From an uncultured bacterium (lineage in GTDB: Bacteria; Planctomycetota; UBA1135; GCA-002686595), in assembly GCA_938075305.1 (NCBI GenBank), contig CALJGV010000009.1:1-64000 (forward strand): DNA of 64,000 nucleotides, given 5' to 3'. How positions within the stretch are numbered: the first letter of the stretch is position 1; the number at the start of each line of letters is the position of its first letter. Both the position numbers and the translations under genes were made by a program. The notes beneath the pieces were generated by a model. The model was not told the origin of the DNA, ran no database searches, and saw only the letters and a program-made list of their open reading frames with translations. Of the stretch, positions 26,172 through 34,499 are shown one piece after another.

Positions 26172-26948
26172 ATGACCAAGCTCCTCCGAGTCGTCGCCCT
26201 TGCAGGGCTCACCGCCCCCGGCCTGGTGTCCTGCTCCATGATCCACAAGGACATCGCATGGCCGGAGGACATGACCGGGAAGAACCTCGTCGGCGTGTCT
26301 TCGGGTTGGGCCTTCGCCGAAGCGACCGTGAGCCTCGAGAACGGCGAGGGTGGGCTCGCGACTCCGCCGAACGACGTGGGCAAGTCCAAGACGGACCTCG
26401 AGCCGGTCTTCGGCATGGGGATCAAGTACTTCCGGTACATGACGAACAACTTCCTGCTCGGCGCGATCCTCGAGCACCGGATCTTCGACCCCGAGTCGAC
26501 CCGTCCGCTCTCTGCAGACGTGGACCTGGATGACTTCGGCACGACGCACCTCATCGTCGAGGCCCGCTACCAGCTCGACCCGATCGACGAGGCCAACCGC
26601 CTGCGTCCGTTCGCGGGTGTCCAGCTCGGCTTCGTCCCCGAGGTCAAGGCTGACGGCGTGGCCCGCTACGGGGCGAACCCCTTCTCCGGTCCGGTCACCG
26701 AGGAGATCTCCCTCGAGGGCACCGAGTTCTTCACCCTCGGCTTCGTCGCCGGCGCGTCGTACCTGATCCAGGAGGGGCTGACGGCCGACTTCGGCGCCTT
26801 CTACGAGTACTCGCTCAACCCGACCAAGGACCAGCTCGTCCTTGACCCCTACCCCGGGGTCCCGGGCTTCGAGGAGCCCTCCACCTACGACGGCGAGCTG
26901 TTCGAGTCGGGCATCTACCTGACCTTCGGGCTCACCTGGGCGTTCTGA
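26172..26948 (+). CDS. Outer-membrane beta-barrel protein with lipobox-like N-terminus
   Basis: 258 residues from the ATG at 26172. The signal peptide ends in LVSC, a usable lipobox, so lipid modification is possible. The mature region alternates strands ending in aromatic residues (GMGIKYFRYMTNNFLLGAIL, THLIVEARYQL, PFAGVQLGFVPEVK, FFTLGFVAGASYLIQEGL, SGIYLTFGLTWAF) and ends in Phe, the usual beta-signal of barrel proteins. It resembles small 8-stranded OmpW/PagL-like barrels, but no family is certain. It lies between fadE and fadD inside the fatty-acid island, so lipid or hydrophobic-substrate uptake is a reasonable guess only. Confidence 0.75.
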   Translation: MTKLLRVVALAGLTAPGLVSCSMIHKDIAWPEDMTGKNLVGVSSGWAFAEATVSLENGEGGLATPPNDVGKSKTDLEPVFGMGIKYFRYMTNNFLLGAILEHRIFDPESTRPLSADVDLDDFGTTHLIVEARYQLDPIDEANRLRPFAGVQLGFVPEVKADGVARYGANPFSGPVTEEISLEGTEFFTLGFVAGASYLIQEGLTADFGAFYEYSLNPTKDQLVLDPYPGVPGFEEPSTYDGELFESGIYLTFGLTWAF

Positions 26949-27000
26949 TCTGAGGGCGCACGGCCCCGCGAGGGCTGCCCCACAGCGACGCGCCCCAACG

Positions 27001-27037
27001 GAAGGGCGGGCTCCCGATGATCGGGAGCCCGCCCTTC
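27001..27037. terminator. Bidirectional terminator between the barrel gene and fadD
   Basis: A perfect 17-base inverted repeat, GAAGGGCGGGCTCCCGA (27001-27017) and its complement (27021-27037), with a three-base loop. It lies between convergent genes ending at 26948 and 27093. A-rich and T-rich flanks are short (CTTCCT), but symmetry and position support termination of both transcripts. Confidence 0.8.
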
Positions 27038-27092
27038 CTCATTGGCCGCCGCCCGGTCGAGACCCGGCGTGCCCGGCGACCAGCCGCAGGCG

Positions 27093-28790
27093 TCAGCCCT
27101 TCTGCTCTTCCCGGTCGCGGAGCTCGCGGCGCAGGATCTTCATGACCGAGCTCTTCGGCAGCTCATCCATGAACTCCACCTTGCGGGGGATCTTGTAGGC
27201 GGCGAGGTGCTCGCGGGCGTACTTCTCCACCTCCTCGGCGGTCAGCGTGGCGCCCTCATTCAGGACGATGAAGGACTTGACGGTCTCACCGCGCTCGGGA
27301 TCCGGCACGCCGATCGTCGCCGCCTCGAGCACCGCGGGGTGCCCCATGAGCACCTCGTCCACCTCGTCGGGGAACACCTTGAGCCCCGAGCAGTTGATCA
27401 TGTCCTTCTTCCGACCACAGATCCGGAAGAAGCCGTCCTCGTCCATGGAGGCGAGGTCGCCGGTGTGCATCCAGCCCCCCGCGAGGACCTCTGCGGACTC
27501 TTCCTCACGGTTCCAGTAGCCCTGCATCACCTGCGGGCCCCGCACGAGGAGCTCTCCCTCCTCGCCAACACCGAGCTCCTTCGAGTCGTCCTCGGCGTCC
27601 ACGATCTTCGAGTCCGTGCAGGAGACCGGGATCCCGATGGAGCCGATCTTCCGCGTCCCATAGAGCGGGTTCACGTGGGTCACGGGCGAGGTCTCGCTCA
27701 TGCCGAAGCCCTCGATGATCGTCGACTTGGTCAGCGCCTCGAACTTCTCCTGCACGTCCTTCGCGATGGGCGCGGAGCCGGAGAAGCAGGACTTGACGCT
27801 GGTCATGTCCAGGTTCTCGATGCCGGGGAAGTTGTTGATGGCATTGAAGAGCGCGGGGACGCCGGGGAAGAGCGTCACCTTGTGCTTGGTGATGGCCTTC
27901 ACCAGCGCGGGGATGTCGCGCGGGTTCGGCACCAGCACCATCTTCGAGCCCGACCAGATCGACCAGTTCATCCCGACCGAGAGGCCGAAGACGTGGAAGA
28001 GCGGCAGGCAGATCAGGGTCGACTCGTTGCCTGGGTCGACCTTGGGGAACCAGGCGTGGATCTGCTGCGCGTTGCAGGAGAGGTTGCGGTGCGTGAGCAC
28101 GGCGCCCTTCGAGAGCCCCGTGGTCCCGCCCGTGTACTGCAGGACCGCGATGTCATCCGGCGTGACGTCCAGCGAGGGAGGCGTCGGCGGCGCGCCCTCG
28201 ATGAGGGGCTTGAACTCGTGGACGTCCTTGGCCGGCTTGACCTTGGCGTAGCGCTTCGGATTCGCCCGCTTCAGCTTGAGCGGCGCGAGGAGGTTGAGAG
28301 GGAAGCGCAGGTAGTCCGGGATGTGGGCCACGACGTAGGTCTTCGGCCGTAGCTTCGAGCGGTTCGGCTCGAGGGTCTCCTCCCAGATGAAGTCCGCCAC
28401 GATGGCAAGGTCGCAGTCCGCGTCCTTCCACTGGTGCTCGATCTCCCGCAGCGTGTAGAGCGGGTTGGTCATCACGACCTCCGCCCCCGCACGTAGCGCG
28501 CCGTGGAAGGCGATGATCGCCTGGGGGATGTTGGGGAGCTGGATCGCCACCCGCGTCCCCTTCTCCACGCCGAGCCCGCGCAGCGCCGCCGCACATCGCC
28601 GCACCTTGTCGTTGAGCTCGTTGTAGGAGAACGAGCAGTTGAGGAAGGTCAGGGCAGGTCGGTCGCCCCAGGTCTTCGCCGCGCGTTCGGTGTACTCGTT
28701 GAGCGTGATGTCCTCGAACACGAGGTCGACGGGGACTCCCTCGTCGTAGTGAGCGTGCCAGGACCTGGGTTCCATGGTTTCGGGTGCCAT
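27093..28790 (-). CDS. fadD: Long-chain fatty-acid-CoA ligase
   Basis: 565 residues from the ATG at 28790 (MAPETMEPRSW); ATGs at 28802 and 28775 are alternatives. ANL-superfamily motifs are the P-loop YTGGTTGLSKGAVLTHRNL (about 219), PLFHVFGLSVGM, EGFGMSETSPV, GWMHTGDLASMDEDGFFRI and GRKKDMINCSGLKVFPDEVD, and the catalytic Lys near the end in LPKSSVMKILRRELR. It activates fatty acids with ATP and CoA at the inner face of the membrane and feeds the FadE/J/I enzymes nearby. Divergent from the acyltransferase gene. Confidence 0.94.
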   Translation of the reverse strand: MAPETMEPRSWHAHYDEGVPVDLVFEDITLNEYTERAAKTWGDRPALTFLNCSFSYNELNDKVRRCAAALRGLGVEKGTRVAIQLPNIPQAIIAFHGALRAGAEVVMTNPLYTLREIEHQWKDADCDLAIVADFIWEETLEPNRSKLRPKTYVVAHIPDYLRFPLNLLAPLKLKRANPKRYAKVKPAKDVHEFKPLIEGAPPTPPSLDVTPDDIAVLQYTGGTTGLSKGAVLTHRNLSCNAQQIHAWFPKVDPGNESTLICLPLFHVFGLSVGMNWSIWSGSKMVLVPNPRDIPALVKAITKHKVTLFPGVPALFNAINNFPGIENLDMTSVKSCFSGSAPIAKDVQEKFEALTKSTIIEGFGMSETSPVTHVNPLYGTRKIGSIGIPVSCTDSKIVDAEDDSKELGVGEEGELLVRGPQVMQGYWNREEESAEVLAGGWMHTGDLASMDEDGFFRICGRKKDMINCSGLKVFPDEVDEVLMGHPAVLEAATIGVPDPERGETVKSFIVLNEGATLTAEEVEKYAREHLAAYKIPRKVEFMDELPKSSVMKILRRELRDREEQKG

Positions 28791-28832
28791 GTTCCCGAGC
28801 ATACAACTCGGATCCCGCCGTCCGAAGCATCT

Positions 28833-28856
28833 GGCTCGGGGGAGCAAATGCGAGCC
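28833..28856. promoter_or_regulatory. Inverted repeat in the fadD / acyltransferase divergent region
   Basis: GGCTCG (28833-28838) and CGAGCC (28851-28856) form an inverted repeat with a 12-base spacer in the 120-base gap between divergent starts. It may be a regulator site for both genes. It does not match the candidate operator at 22558. Confidence 0.3.
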
Positions 28857-28910
28857 CCTGCGCCTATCTGGCTGGCGTTCCGGGTATCCAGTGCCCAGAC
28901 TGTCGCGCCG

Positions 28911-30260
28911 ATGGCAGACCAGTCTGCAACCCAAACCGGAGGCTCTGCGCGCGGCAGCGCCGACCCGTGGCCCTCCAGGGACGCGTTCGACGCGCCCGCG
29001 ATCGGCTCGTGGACGTACCGGCTGATGATCCGCTGGGGCTGGCTCCTGATGCGGACCCACTTCCGCATCGAGATGCGCGGCGAGCATTTCCCGACGAGCG
29101 GCCCGGTGGTGATCATCCAGAACCACTCGAACGGCCTGGGCGACGCCCACTTCCCGATGTCTGCGACCCGGCGCCCCCTGCGGGTGCTGGTGAAGTACAG
29201 CCTGCTGAAGATGCCCTTGGTCGGGTACGTGCTCCGCAACATCGACGCGATCCCGATGTATCGCAAGAAGGACGGGGTCGACACGCGCCAGAACGCCTCC
29301 TCATTCGAAGCCATCGACAAGGCGCTCCTCGAGGGCGCCGTCATCGCGATCTTCCCCGAGGGTGAGAGCCTCAACTCCCACCACCTGCGCCCGCTCAAGT
29401 CCGGGATGGCGCGGATGCTCGTGAGCGCCTACGAGGCGTCGGACAACACGCTCAACCCGATCGTCGTCCCGATCGGGGTCACCTACGAGGACCGCGACCG
29501 CTTCCGCTCACTCGCCAGCGCGGTCATCGGCGAGCCGTTCGAGGTGGTCCCGATCATCGAGCGCGCCGGCTCCCAGTTCCGTGTCGCCATCCGCGCGATC
29601 ATGAAGGAGTCCCGGGCGCGGCTCGAGAAGCTGACGATTCAGGCGGACTCCGAGGAGGAGTGGAGCGCCGCCGTGGGCCTCGAGCGCATCCTGCCTCGCA
29701 GCTCCGCCCCCATCGGCATCCGTCAGATGGAGGCCCTCGAGGCCCTGCGGAAGGACACCGGAGAGGGCGCGGAGCGCCGCCGTGAGATCATCGACCAGCT
29801 CGGCAACTCGCTCCGGCGGGCTCGGCTGTGCGGCGACGAGATCCTCGCCCCCGCCCCGGGTCTTCTCAGCGTGGCCCTCCCCCTCCTCGCCTTGAGTCCG
29901 CTGCTCACCCTGTCGCTCGCGGTGTGGGGCCTCCCCGTGCTCATCTCCGAACGCGCGTCGGTCCTCGCGCCGACGCCCGACAAGGTCGTGACCGTCCGCC
30001 TGCTCGGTAACTTCGTGCTCGTGCCTGCGCTGTCGGTGATCGTCGCGACGGTCCTCGCCTTCACCGTCGGCCCTCTCGCAGGCGCCGCGTGGCTCGCGGC
30101 GACCGTGCTGAGCGTCGCCACGTTCACGTGGTCCTACGACATCGCAGCTGCGGCGATCATCCGCTGGCGCAGGCGGTCGATTGCCCGATCCTCCGGGGGA
30201 ACAGAGTCGATCCAGTCGGCGCTTCGCTCGATTCGCGAAGCGTTCGCTGTCGGCCCTTGA
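28911..30260 (+). CDS. Lysophospholipid acyltransferase (PlsC/GPAT-like) with C-terminal membrane region
   Basis: 449 residues from the ATG at 28911. The acyltransferase block is N71-H72-SNGLG-D78, that is, H-x5-D as in GPAT/Gat-like enzymes rather than the H-x4-D of PlsC. It is followed by YRKKDGVDTRQNASSFEAI and the acyl-glycerophosphate-binding AIFPEGESLNSHHLRPLKSG. Hydrophobic helices at about 320-405 would anchor it in the membrane. It transfers acyl groups to glycerophospholipid precursors. Divergent from fadD and 20 bases before the enolase-superfamily gene. Confidence 0.88.
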   Translation: MADQSATQTGGSARGSADPWPSRDAFDAPAIGSWTYRLMIRWGWLLMRTHFRIEMRGEHFPTSGPVVIIQNHSNGLGDAHFPMSATRRPLRVLVKYSLLKMPLVGYVLRNIDAIPMYRKKDGVDTRQNASSFEAIDKALLEGAVIAIFPEGESLNSHHLRPLKSGMARMLVSAYEASDNTLNPIVVPIGVTYEDRDRFRSLASAVIGEPFEVVPIIERAGSQFRVAIRAIMKESRARLEKLTIQADSEEEWSAAVGLERILPRSSAPIGIRQMEALEALRKDTGEGAERRREIIDQLGNSLRRARLCGDEILAPAPGLLSVALPLLALSPLLTLSLAVWGLPVLISERASVLAPTPDKVVTVRLLGNFVLVPALSVIVATVLAFTVGPLAGAAWLAATVLSVATFTWSYDIAAAAIIRWRRRSIARSSGGTESIQSALRSIREAFAVGP

Positions 30261-30280
30261 GTTGATCGCGCTTCGGCGGA

Positions 30281-31738
30281 GTGAGGTCCGCCGGCGCGGT
30301 CCTCGCGGGCTTAGACTCGGAGGACTTCCCGTCCCTCCGCTTGCACCTCCGCCCCAAGAAACTCCGACTCATCGCGCGCCGCTGCGAGGCGCGCCTCCCG
30401 TTCCGCTTCGGCATCGCCACCATGACGGAGGCGCCGATGCTGATCGCGGAGGTCGAGGTCGAGACCGAGGCGGGACCCGCGGTCGGCCGATCGGCGGAGC
30501 TCCTCGTCCCCAAGTGGTTCTCCAAGGACCCCGAGAGCTCACTCGAGCAGGACCGTCGCGACCTGATCGATGCCGCCCGGCTCGCCTTCGACGAGGTCCG
30601 GACCTTCGGGTCGGTGGGCGACGGCGCTACCCCCTTCGAGCTCTGGGCCCACGCGCAGATGTCCTGCGTCGAGCGTCCTGATGTGGGAGCGTCCGATCGC
30701 CTGGTCCGCACCTTCGGCGTCTCGCTCATCGAGCGGGCGCTGATCGACGCCACCTGCACCGCCCTCTCCTCGACCTTCTTCGACGCCCTCACCGAGGACG
30801 CGTTCGGAATCCGCTTCGAGGCCCTCGACGGGCGCCTCGGCGGTTGGAACGCCGCGTCCCTCGGCCGCCGGACCGAATCCGTCCGTCTCCGCCACACCGT
30901 CGGCCTGGTGGACGCCCTGACCGACGAGGAGGTGCCCGATGAGGACCGCAGGGCCGACGACCACCCCGTCTGCCTCGCCGAGGACATCGCCGCCTTCGGG
31001 CTCGACTGCTTCAAGCTGAAAGTCTCTGGCTCCGTGGAGGCCGACCTCCTGCGGCTGGAGACCGTCGCCTCCCTCACCCCCGAGGGCGCCCAGTTCACCC
31101 TCGACGGCAACGAGCAGTACGAGGATCCCGCCCGGCTCGCCGCCATGCTGGATGAGCTCGAGGAGCGCGGGAATGCGCCGGGGCTGCTCGCGGGGCTCCT
31201 CGCCATCGAACAGCCGGTGCACCGTGCGAACACCTTCGCACCCGAGACCGCCGATGGGGTGGCGCGGCTCGCGGAGCGCGCGCCGGTCATCATCGACGAG
31301 GCGGACGCAGACCTCTCCGCCTACCCGCGCGCCCGCGCCCTCGGCTACGGCGGCGTCTCCATGAAGGCCTGCAAGGGTGTCTTCCGCGCGCTGCTCGCGC
31401 GCGCTCGGATCGACGCCGACGGCGAGGGTATGCAGTCGGCGGAGGACCTCACCAACCTCCCGGTCCTCCCCCTCCACCAGGACCTCGCCATGGTCTCCGC
31501 CCTGGGCCTCCCCCACGTCGAGCGCAACGGGCACCACTACTTCCTCGGCCAGTCCCACTTGTCGGATGAGGAGCGCGCCCGGCTCCAGGCCGCCCACCCG
31601 ACCCTGTATTCCCCCGAGGGGAGACTCCTGATCGACGAAGGGCGGCTGGACCTCTCGTCCTTGGCCGTCAAGGGCTTCGGCTATCAGGGTCCGATCACCA
31701 TGTCCCTCGGCGAGGCCGTCACGGAGGTCCCCGCATGA
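30281..31738 (+). CDS. Enolase-superfamily (mandelate racemase / muconate lactonising-type) enzyme
   Basis: 485 residues from a GTG at 30281; the true start could be a little downstream, since the first ~25 residues look non-conserved. Superfamily residues in order: K245 and K247 (FKLKVSG, KxK on strand 2), metal ligands D275 (FTLDGNEQY), E310 (LAIEQPVHR) and D339/E340 (VIIDEAD), and lysines K362/K365 (SMKACKG) on strand 6. This pattern supports Mg-dependent proton abstraction next to a carboxylate, for example dehydration or epimerisation. Specific substrate unknown. It opens a coupled operon: the stop overlaps the next start (ATGA at 31735). Confidence 0.83.
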   Translation: MRSAGAVLAGLDSEDFPSLRLHLRPKKLRLIARRCEARLPFRFGIATMTEAPMLIAEVEVETEAGPAVGRSAELLVPKWFSKDPESSLEQDRRDLIDAARLAFDEVRTFGSVGDGATPFELWAHAQMSCVERPDVGASDRLVRTFGVSLIERALIDATCTALSSTFFDALTEDAFGIRFEALDGRLGGWNAASLGRRTESVRLRHTVGLVDALTDEEVPDEDRRADDHPVCLAEDIAAFGLDCFKLKVSGSVEADLLRLETVASLTPEGAQFTLDGNEQYEDPARLAAMLDELEERGNAPGLLAGLLAIEQPVHRANTFAPETADGVARLAERAPVIIDEADADLSAYPRARALGYGGVSMKACKGVFRALLARARIDADGEGMQSAEDLTNLPVLPLHQDLAMVSALGLPHVERNGHHYFLGQSHLSDEERARLQAAHPTLYSPEGRLLIDEGRLDLSSLAVKGFGYQGPITMSLGEAVTEVPA

Positions 31739-33183
31739 AGTTCAAGCTGCCCGGCTCCTTCCGCAGCGCCGAGGACTTCCGCGCACGCCTGGGTGAACTC
31801 GGCCTCTCCGTGGCCCTCGACGACGCCTGCGAGGGCGCCGCGGGACCCCTGGGCCAGCCCCTGGAGTGGGCCCCAGGCCGGCGGCTCGCCAACCGCTTCG
31901 CGATCCACCCGATGGAGGGCTGGGACGGGACGCGGGACGGCTCGCCCTCCGACCTCACCCTGCGGCGCTGGCGCCGCTTCGGCCGCAGCGGCGCGGCCCT
32001 CATCTGGGGTGGCGAGGCGTACGCCGTCCAGGCGGACGGGCGCGCCAACCCCAACCAGCTGTTCCTCGATGACGAGGAGAAGGCCGTCCACGAGCTCGGG
32101 GCGCTGCTGGACGAGATCCGCCAGGGCCGCCGGGAGATCGGCGCCGGGGACGACCTGGGGCCGGTCGGACTGCAGCTCACCCACTCGGGCCGCTGGTCGC
32201 GGCCCGATGGCCCCATGGCCTCGCGCCCCGCGACGCGCGATGAGCTCCTCGACGCCCGGGCCGGCGCCGACGTCGAGGTCCTCACCGACGACGAGCTGCG
32301 CCACATCCAGGACCGCTACGTGCTCGCCGCCCGCGCGGCGTCCCGCGCGGGCTTCGAGTTCGTGGACGTCAAGGCGTGCCACGGCTACCTCCTGCACGAG
32401 CTGCTCGGGGCGCGGCAGCGGCCCGGCCCCTACGGCGGCCCGGACTTCGAGGACCGCACGCGCTTCTTCGTGGAGCTCGTCGAGCGCATCCGCGCCGAGC
32501 TCCCCGAGCTCGAGATCGGCTGCCGGGTCTCCCTCGCCGACGTCGTCCCCCACCAGCCCAGCGCCGCCCACGAGGACCGCCGCGGCGAGCCCTCCGCCCT
32601 CTCCTGGCGCCACGGCTTCGGGGTCGACCCGGAGGACCCCACACGGGTCCACATGGAGGAGCCCAAGCGCTTCCTCGCGCTGCTCGAGTCCCTCGGCGTC
32701 CGGCTGGTCAACGTGACCCTGGGCTCGCCCTACTACAACCCGCACCTGCAGCGCCCCGCGGCCTACCCGCCCAGCGATGGCTACCAGCCCTTCGCGGATC
32801 CGCTGGTCTTCGTGGGCGCCCACCTGGACATCGTGCGCGAGGCCAAGGCCGCGCACCCCGACCTCGTGTTCGTGGGCACCGGCTACACCTACCTCATGGA
32901 CTGGCTCCCCCACGTGGCCCAGGCGGAGGTGCGCGCCGGGCACGTGGACCTGGTGGGGCTCGGCCGCATGGTGCTCTCCTACCCCGAGCTCCCAAGGGAC
33001 GTGCTCGAGGGGCGGCCCATGCCGCGCAAGCTCATCTGCCGCACCTTCAGCGACTGCACCACCGCGCCGCGCAACGGCATGGTCAGCGGCTGCTATCCCC
33101 TGGACCCCGACTACAAGGACCGCCCCGAGCGCGACCGCCTCGAAGAGATCAAGCGCGCGCTCAAGGAGAGCAGCAAGGCATGA
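31735..33183 (+). CDS. Old yellow enzyme-family NADH:flavin oxidoreductase
   Basis: 482 residues. FMN TIM-barrel features: N-terminal NRFAIHPMEGWDGT (about 53), GLQLTHSGRWSRP at 145, the catalytic pair in DVKACHGYLLHELLG (H216, Y218), and the phosphate-binding VDLVGLGRMVLSYPELPRD. The C-terminus has a Cys-bearing stretch (CRTFSDC, later SGCYPLD) distinct from the 4Fe-4S motif of 2,4-dienoyl-CoA reductases. An insertion at about 271-290 is longer than in classic OYEs. It should reduce an activated alkene or a related unsaturated substrate. Overlaps both neighbours by ATGA, so it is translationally coupled. Confidence 0.88.
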   Translation: MKFKLPGSFRSAEDFRARLGELGLSVALDDACEGAAGPLGQPLEWAPGRRLANRFAIHPMEGWDGTRDGSPSDLTLRRWRRFGRSGAALIWGGEAYAVQADGRANPNQLFLDDEEKAVHELGALLDEIRQGRREIGAGDDLGPVGLQLTHSGRWSRPDGPMASRPATRDELLDARAGADVEVLTDDELRHIQDRYVLAARAASRAGFEFVDVKACHGYLLHELLGARQRPGPYGGPDFEDRTRFFVELVERIRAELPELEIGCRVSLADVVPHQPSAAHEDRRGEPSALSWRHGFGVDPEDPTRVHMEEPKRFLALLESLGVRLVNVTLGSPYYNPHLQRPAAYPPSDGYQPFADPLVFVGAHLDIVREAKAAHPDLVFVGTGYTYLMDWLPHVAQAEVRAGHVDLVGLGRMVLSYPELPRDVLEGRPMPRKLICRTFSDCTTAPRNGMVSGCYPLDPDYKDRPERDRLEEIKRALKESSKA

Positions 33184-34499
33184 ACGATCAGCGTCAGACA
33201 GGAGACCCCGAGGAGCTGGCGTTCATCGAGGAGGCCCGCACCTGGCCCGCGCCCAAGCGCATCTTCGCCTACCTCCGCCGCGGCGGACCGGGCTACCTGC
33301 AGAGCGCCATGACCCTGGGCGGAGGCACGGCGATCTCCTCCATCTACGCCGGGCGCATGTTCGGGTACGAGCTGCTCTGGGTCGCGCCCGTGGGCATGAT
33401 CATCGGCGTGCTGATGCTCGCGGTGCTCGGCGGCCTGACCATCGGCGACTCGCGCCGTCCCTTCGTCGCCATGGGCGAGGGCGCAGGCAAGGGCTTCGCC
33501 GTCATGTGGGCCGTGGGCGCGCTGGTGGCCTCGATCATCTGGCACTTCCCCCAGTACGCCCTGGCCGGCGCGGCGATCAACGACGCGAGCCAGGTGGCGG
33601 GCGCCGAGATCCCCGCCTGGGCCGGCGCGATCCCCGTCCTCATCGTCGCCCTCCTGATGTCCCAGCTGTACGGCCGCTCCCCACGGCTCGTGCGCGCGTA
33701 TGAGAACATCGTCAAGGTGCTCGTCATCGGGGTCATCGCGTGCTTCGGGCTGGTGGTCGCATCCACCGCTGGAGAGACCGACTGGGGCGCGGTCGCAGCC
33801 GGTTTCATCCCGTCCTTCCCCGAGGCGAGGGGCGGCGTCGACTCGGCGGTCCTCGTGGCGAGCGGGCTCGCTGCCGCGGTGGGCATCAACATGGTGTTCC
33901 TCTACCCCTACTCCCTGGGCGCCCGGGGCTGGGGGGAGGCCCACCGGGGCTTCGCGCGCTTCGACCTCTTCGCCGGGATGCTCATCCCCTTCACCGTCGC
34001 CACCTCCCTGGTGGTGATCGCGACCGCCAACACCATCCCCTGGATGGAGGGCGACGCGGTGCAGAAGATGAAGCCGGTGGAGGCCGCCCGGGCCCTGGGC
34101 GAGGTCCTCGGCCCGACCGCGGGGCGGCTCGTCTTCGACGTCGGCCTGGTGGGCATGGCCCTCTCCACCATCGCGCTCCACATGGTGTGCAGCGGCCTGG
34201 CCCTGGCCGAGCTCACCGGGAACGGCCCGGACAGCAGGGCCTACCGAATCGGCCTGCTGCTGCCCGTGCCCGGCGTGCTCGGCCCCGTGCTCTGGGACAA
34301 CCTGCTCTGGCTCGTGGTGCCCACGAACATCATCTGCGGACTGTTCCTGCCGCTGACCTACCTGGGCCTGATCCTGTGGGCGAGGCGGACGCCCGCCGGG
34401 CCCGCCCGGCCACGGACCATCACGGTGATGGTCATGGCGCTCTTCACTGCCTTCCTCACCTACAGCTTCGGCGACTACCTCTGGAGCAAGCTGGGATGA
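33180..34499 (+). CDS. Nramp-fold (APC superfamily) transporter lacking canonical metal-site residues
   Basis: 439 residues, about 11 transmembrane helices. Helix 1 begins GPGYLQSAMTLGGGTAISSI and continues to AGRMFGYELLWV, which aligns along its length with Nramp helix 1, but the metal-binding DPGN is replaced by GGGT. The helix 6 MPH motif is replaced by a segment reading GINMVFLYPYSLGA. Aligned by eye, the Asp, Asn, Met and His ligands of Nramp metal transporters are all missing. A metal role is therefore doubtful; by operon context it may import the organic substrate of the adjacent enzymes. Starts with ATGA overlap at 33180 and ends with ATGA overlap at 34496. Confidence 0.83.
   Translation: MNDQRQTGDPEELAFIEEARTWPAPKRIFAYLRRGGPGYLQSAMTLGGGTAISSIYAGRMFGYELLWVAPVGMIIGVLMLAVLGGLTIGDSRRPFVAMGEGAGKGFAVMWAVGALVASIIWHFPQYALAGAAINDASQVAGAEIPAWAGAIPVLIVALLMSQLYGRSPRLVRAYENIVKVLVIGVIACFGLVVASTAGETDWGAVAAGFIPSFPEARGGVDSAVLVASGLAAAVGINMVFLYPYSLGARGWGEAHRGFARFDLFAGMLIPFTVATSLVVIATANTIPWMEGDAVQKMKPVEAARALGEVLGPTAGRLVFDVGLVGMALSTIALHMVCSGLALAELTGNGPDSRAYRIGLLLPVPGVLGPVLWDNLLWLVVPTNIICGLFLPLTYLGLILWARRTPAGPARPRTITVMVMALFTAFLTYSFGDYLWSKLG

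Noticed and set aside
33180..34499. Annotation as Mn/Fe Nramp transporter (mntH)
   Set aside because: The fold matches but the metal-binding motifs DPGN and MPH are absent, so the symbol mntH would be misleading.
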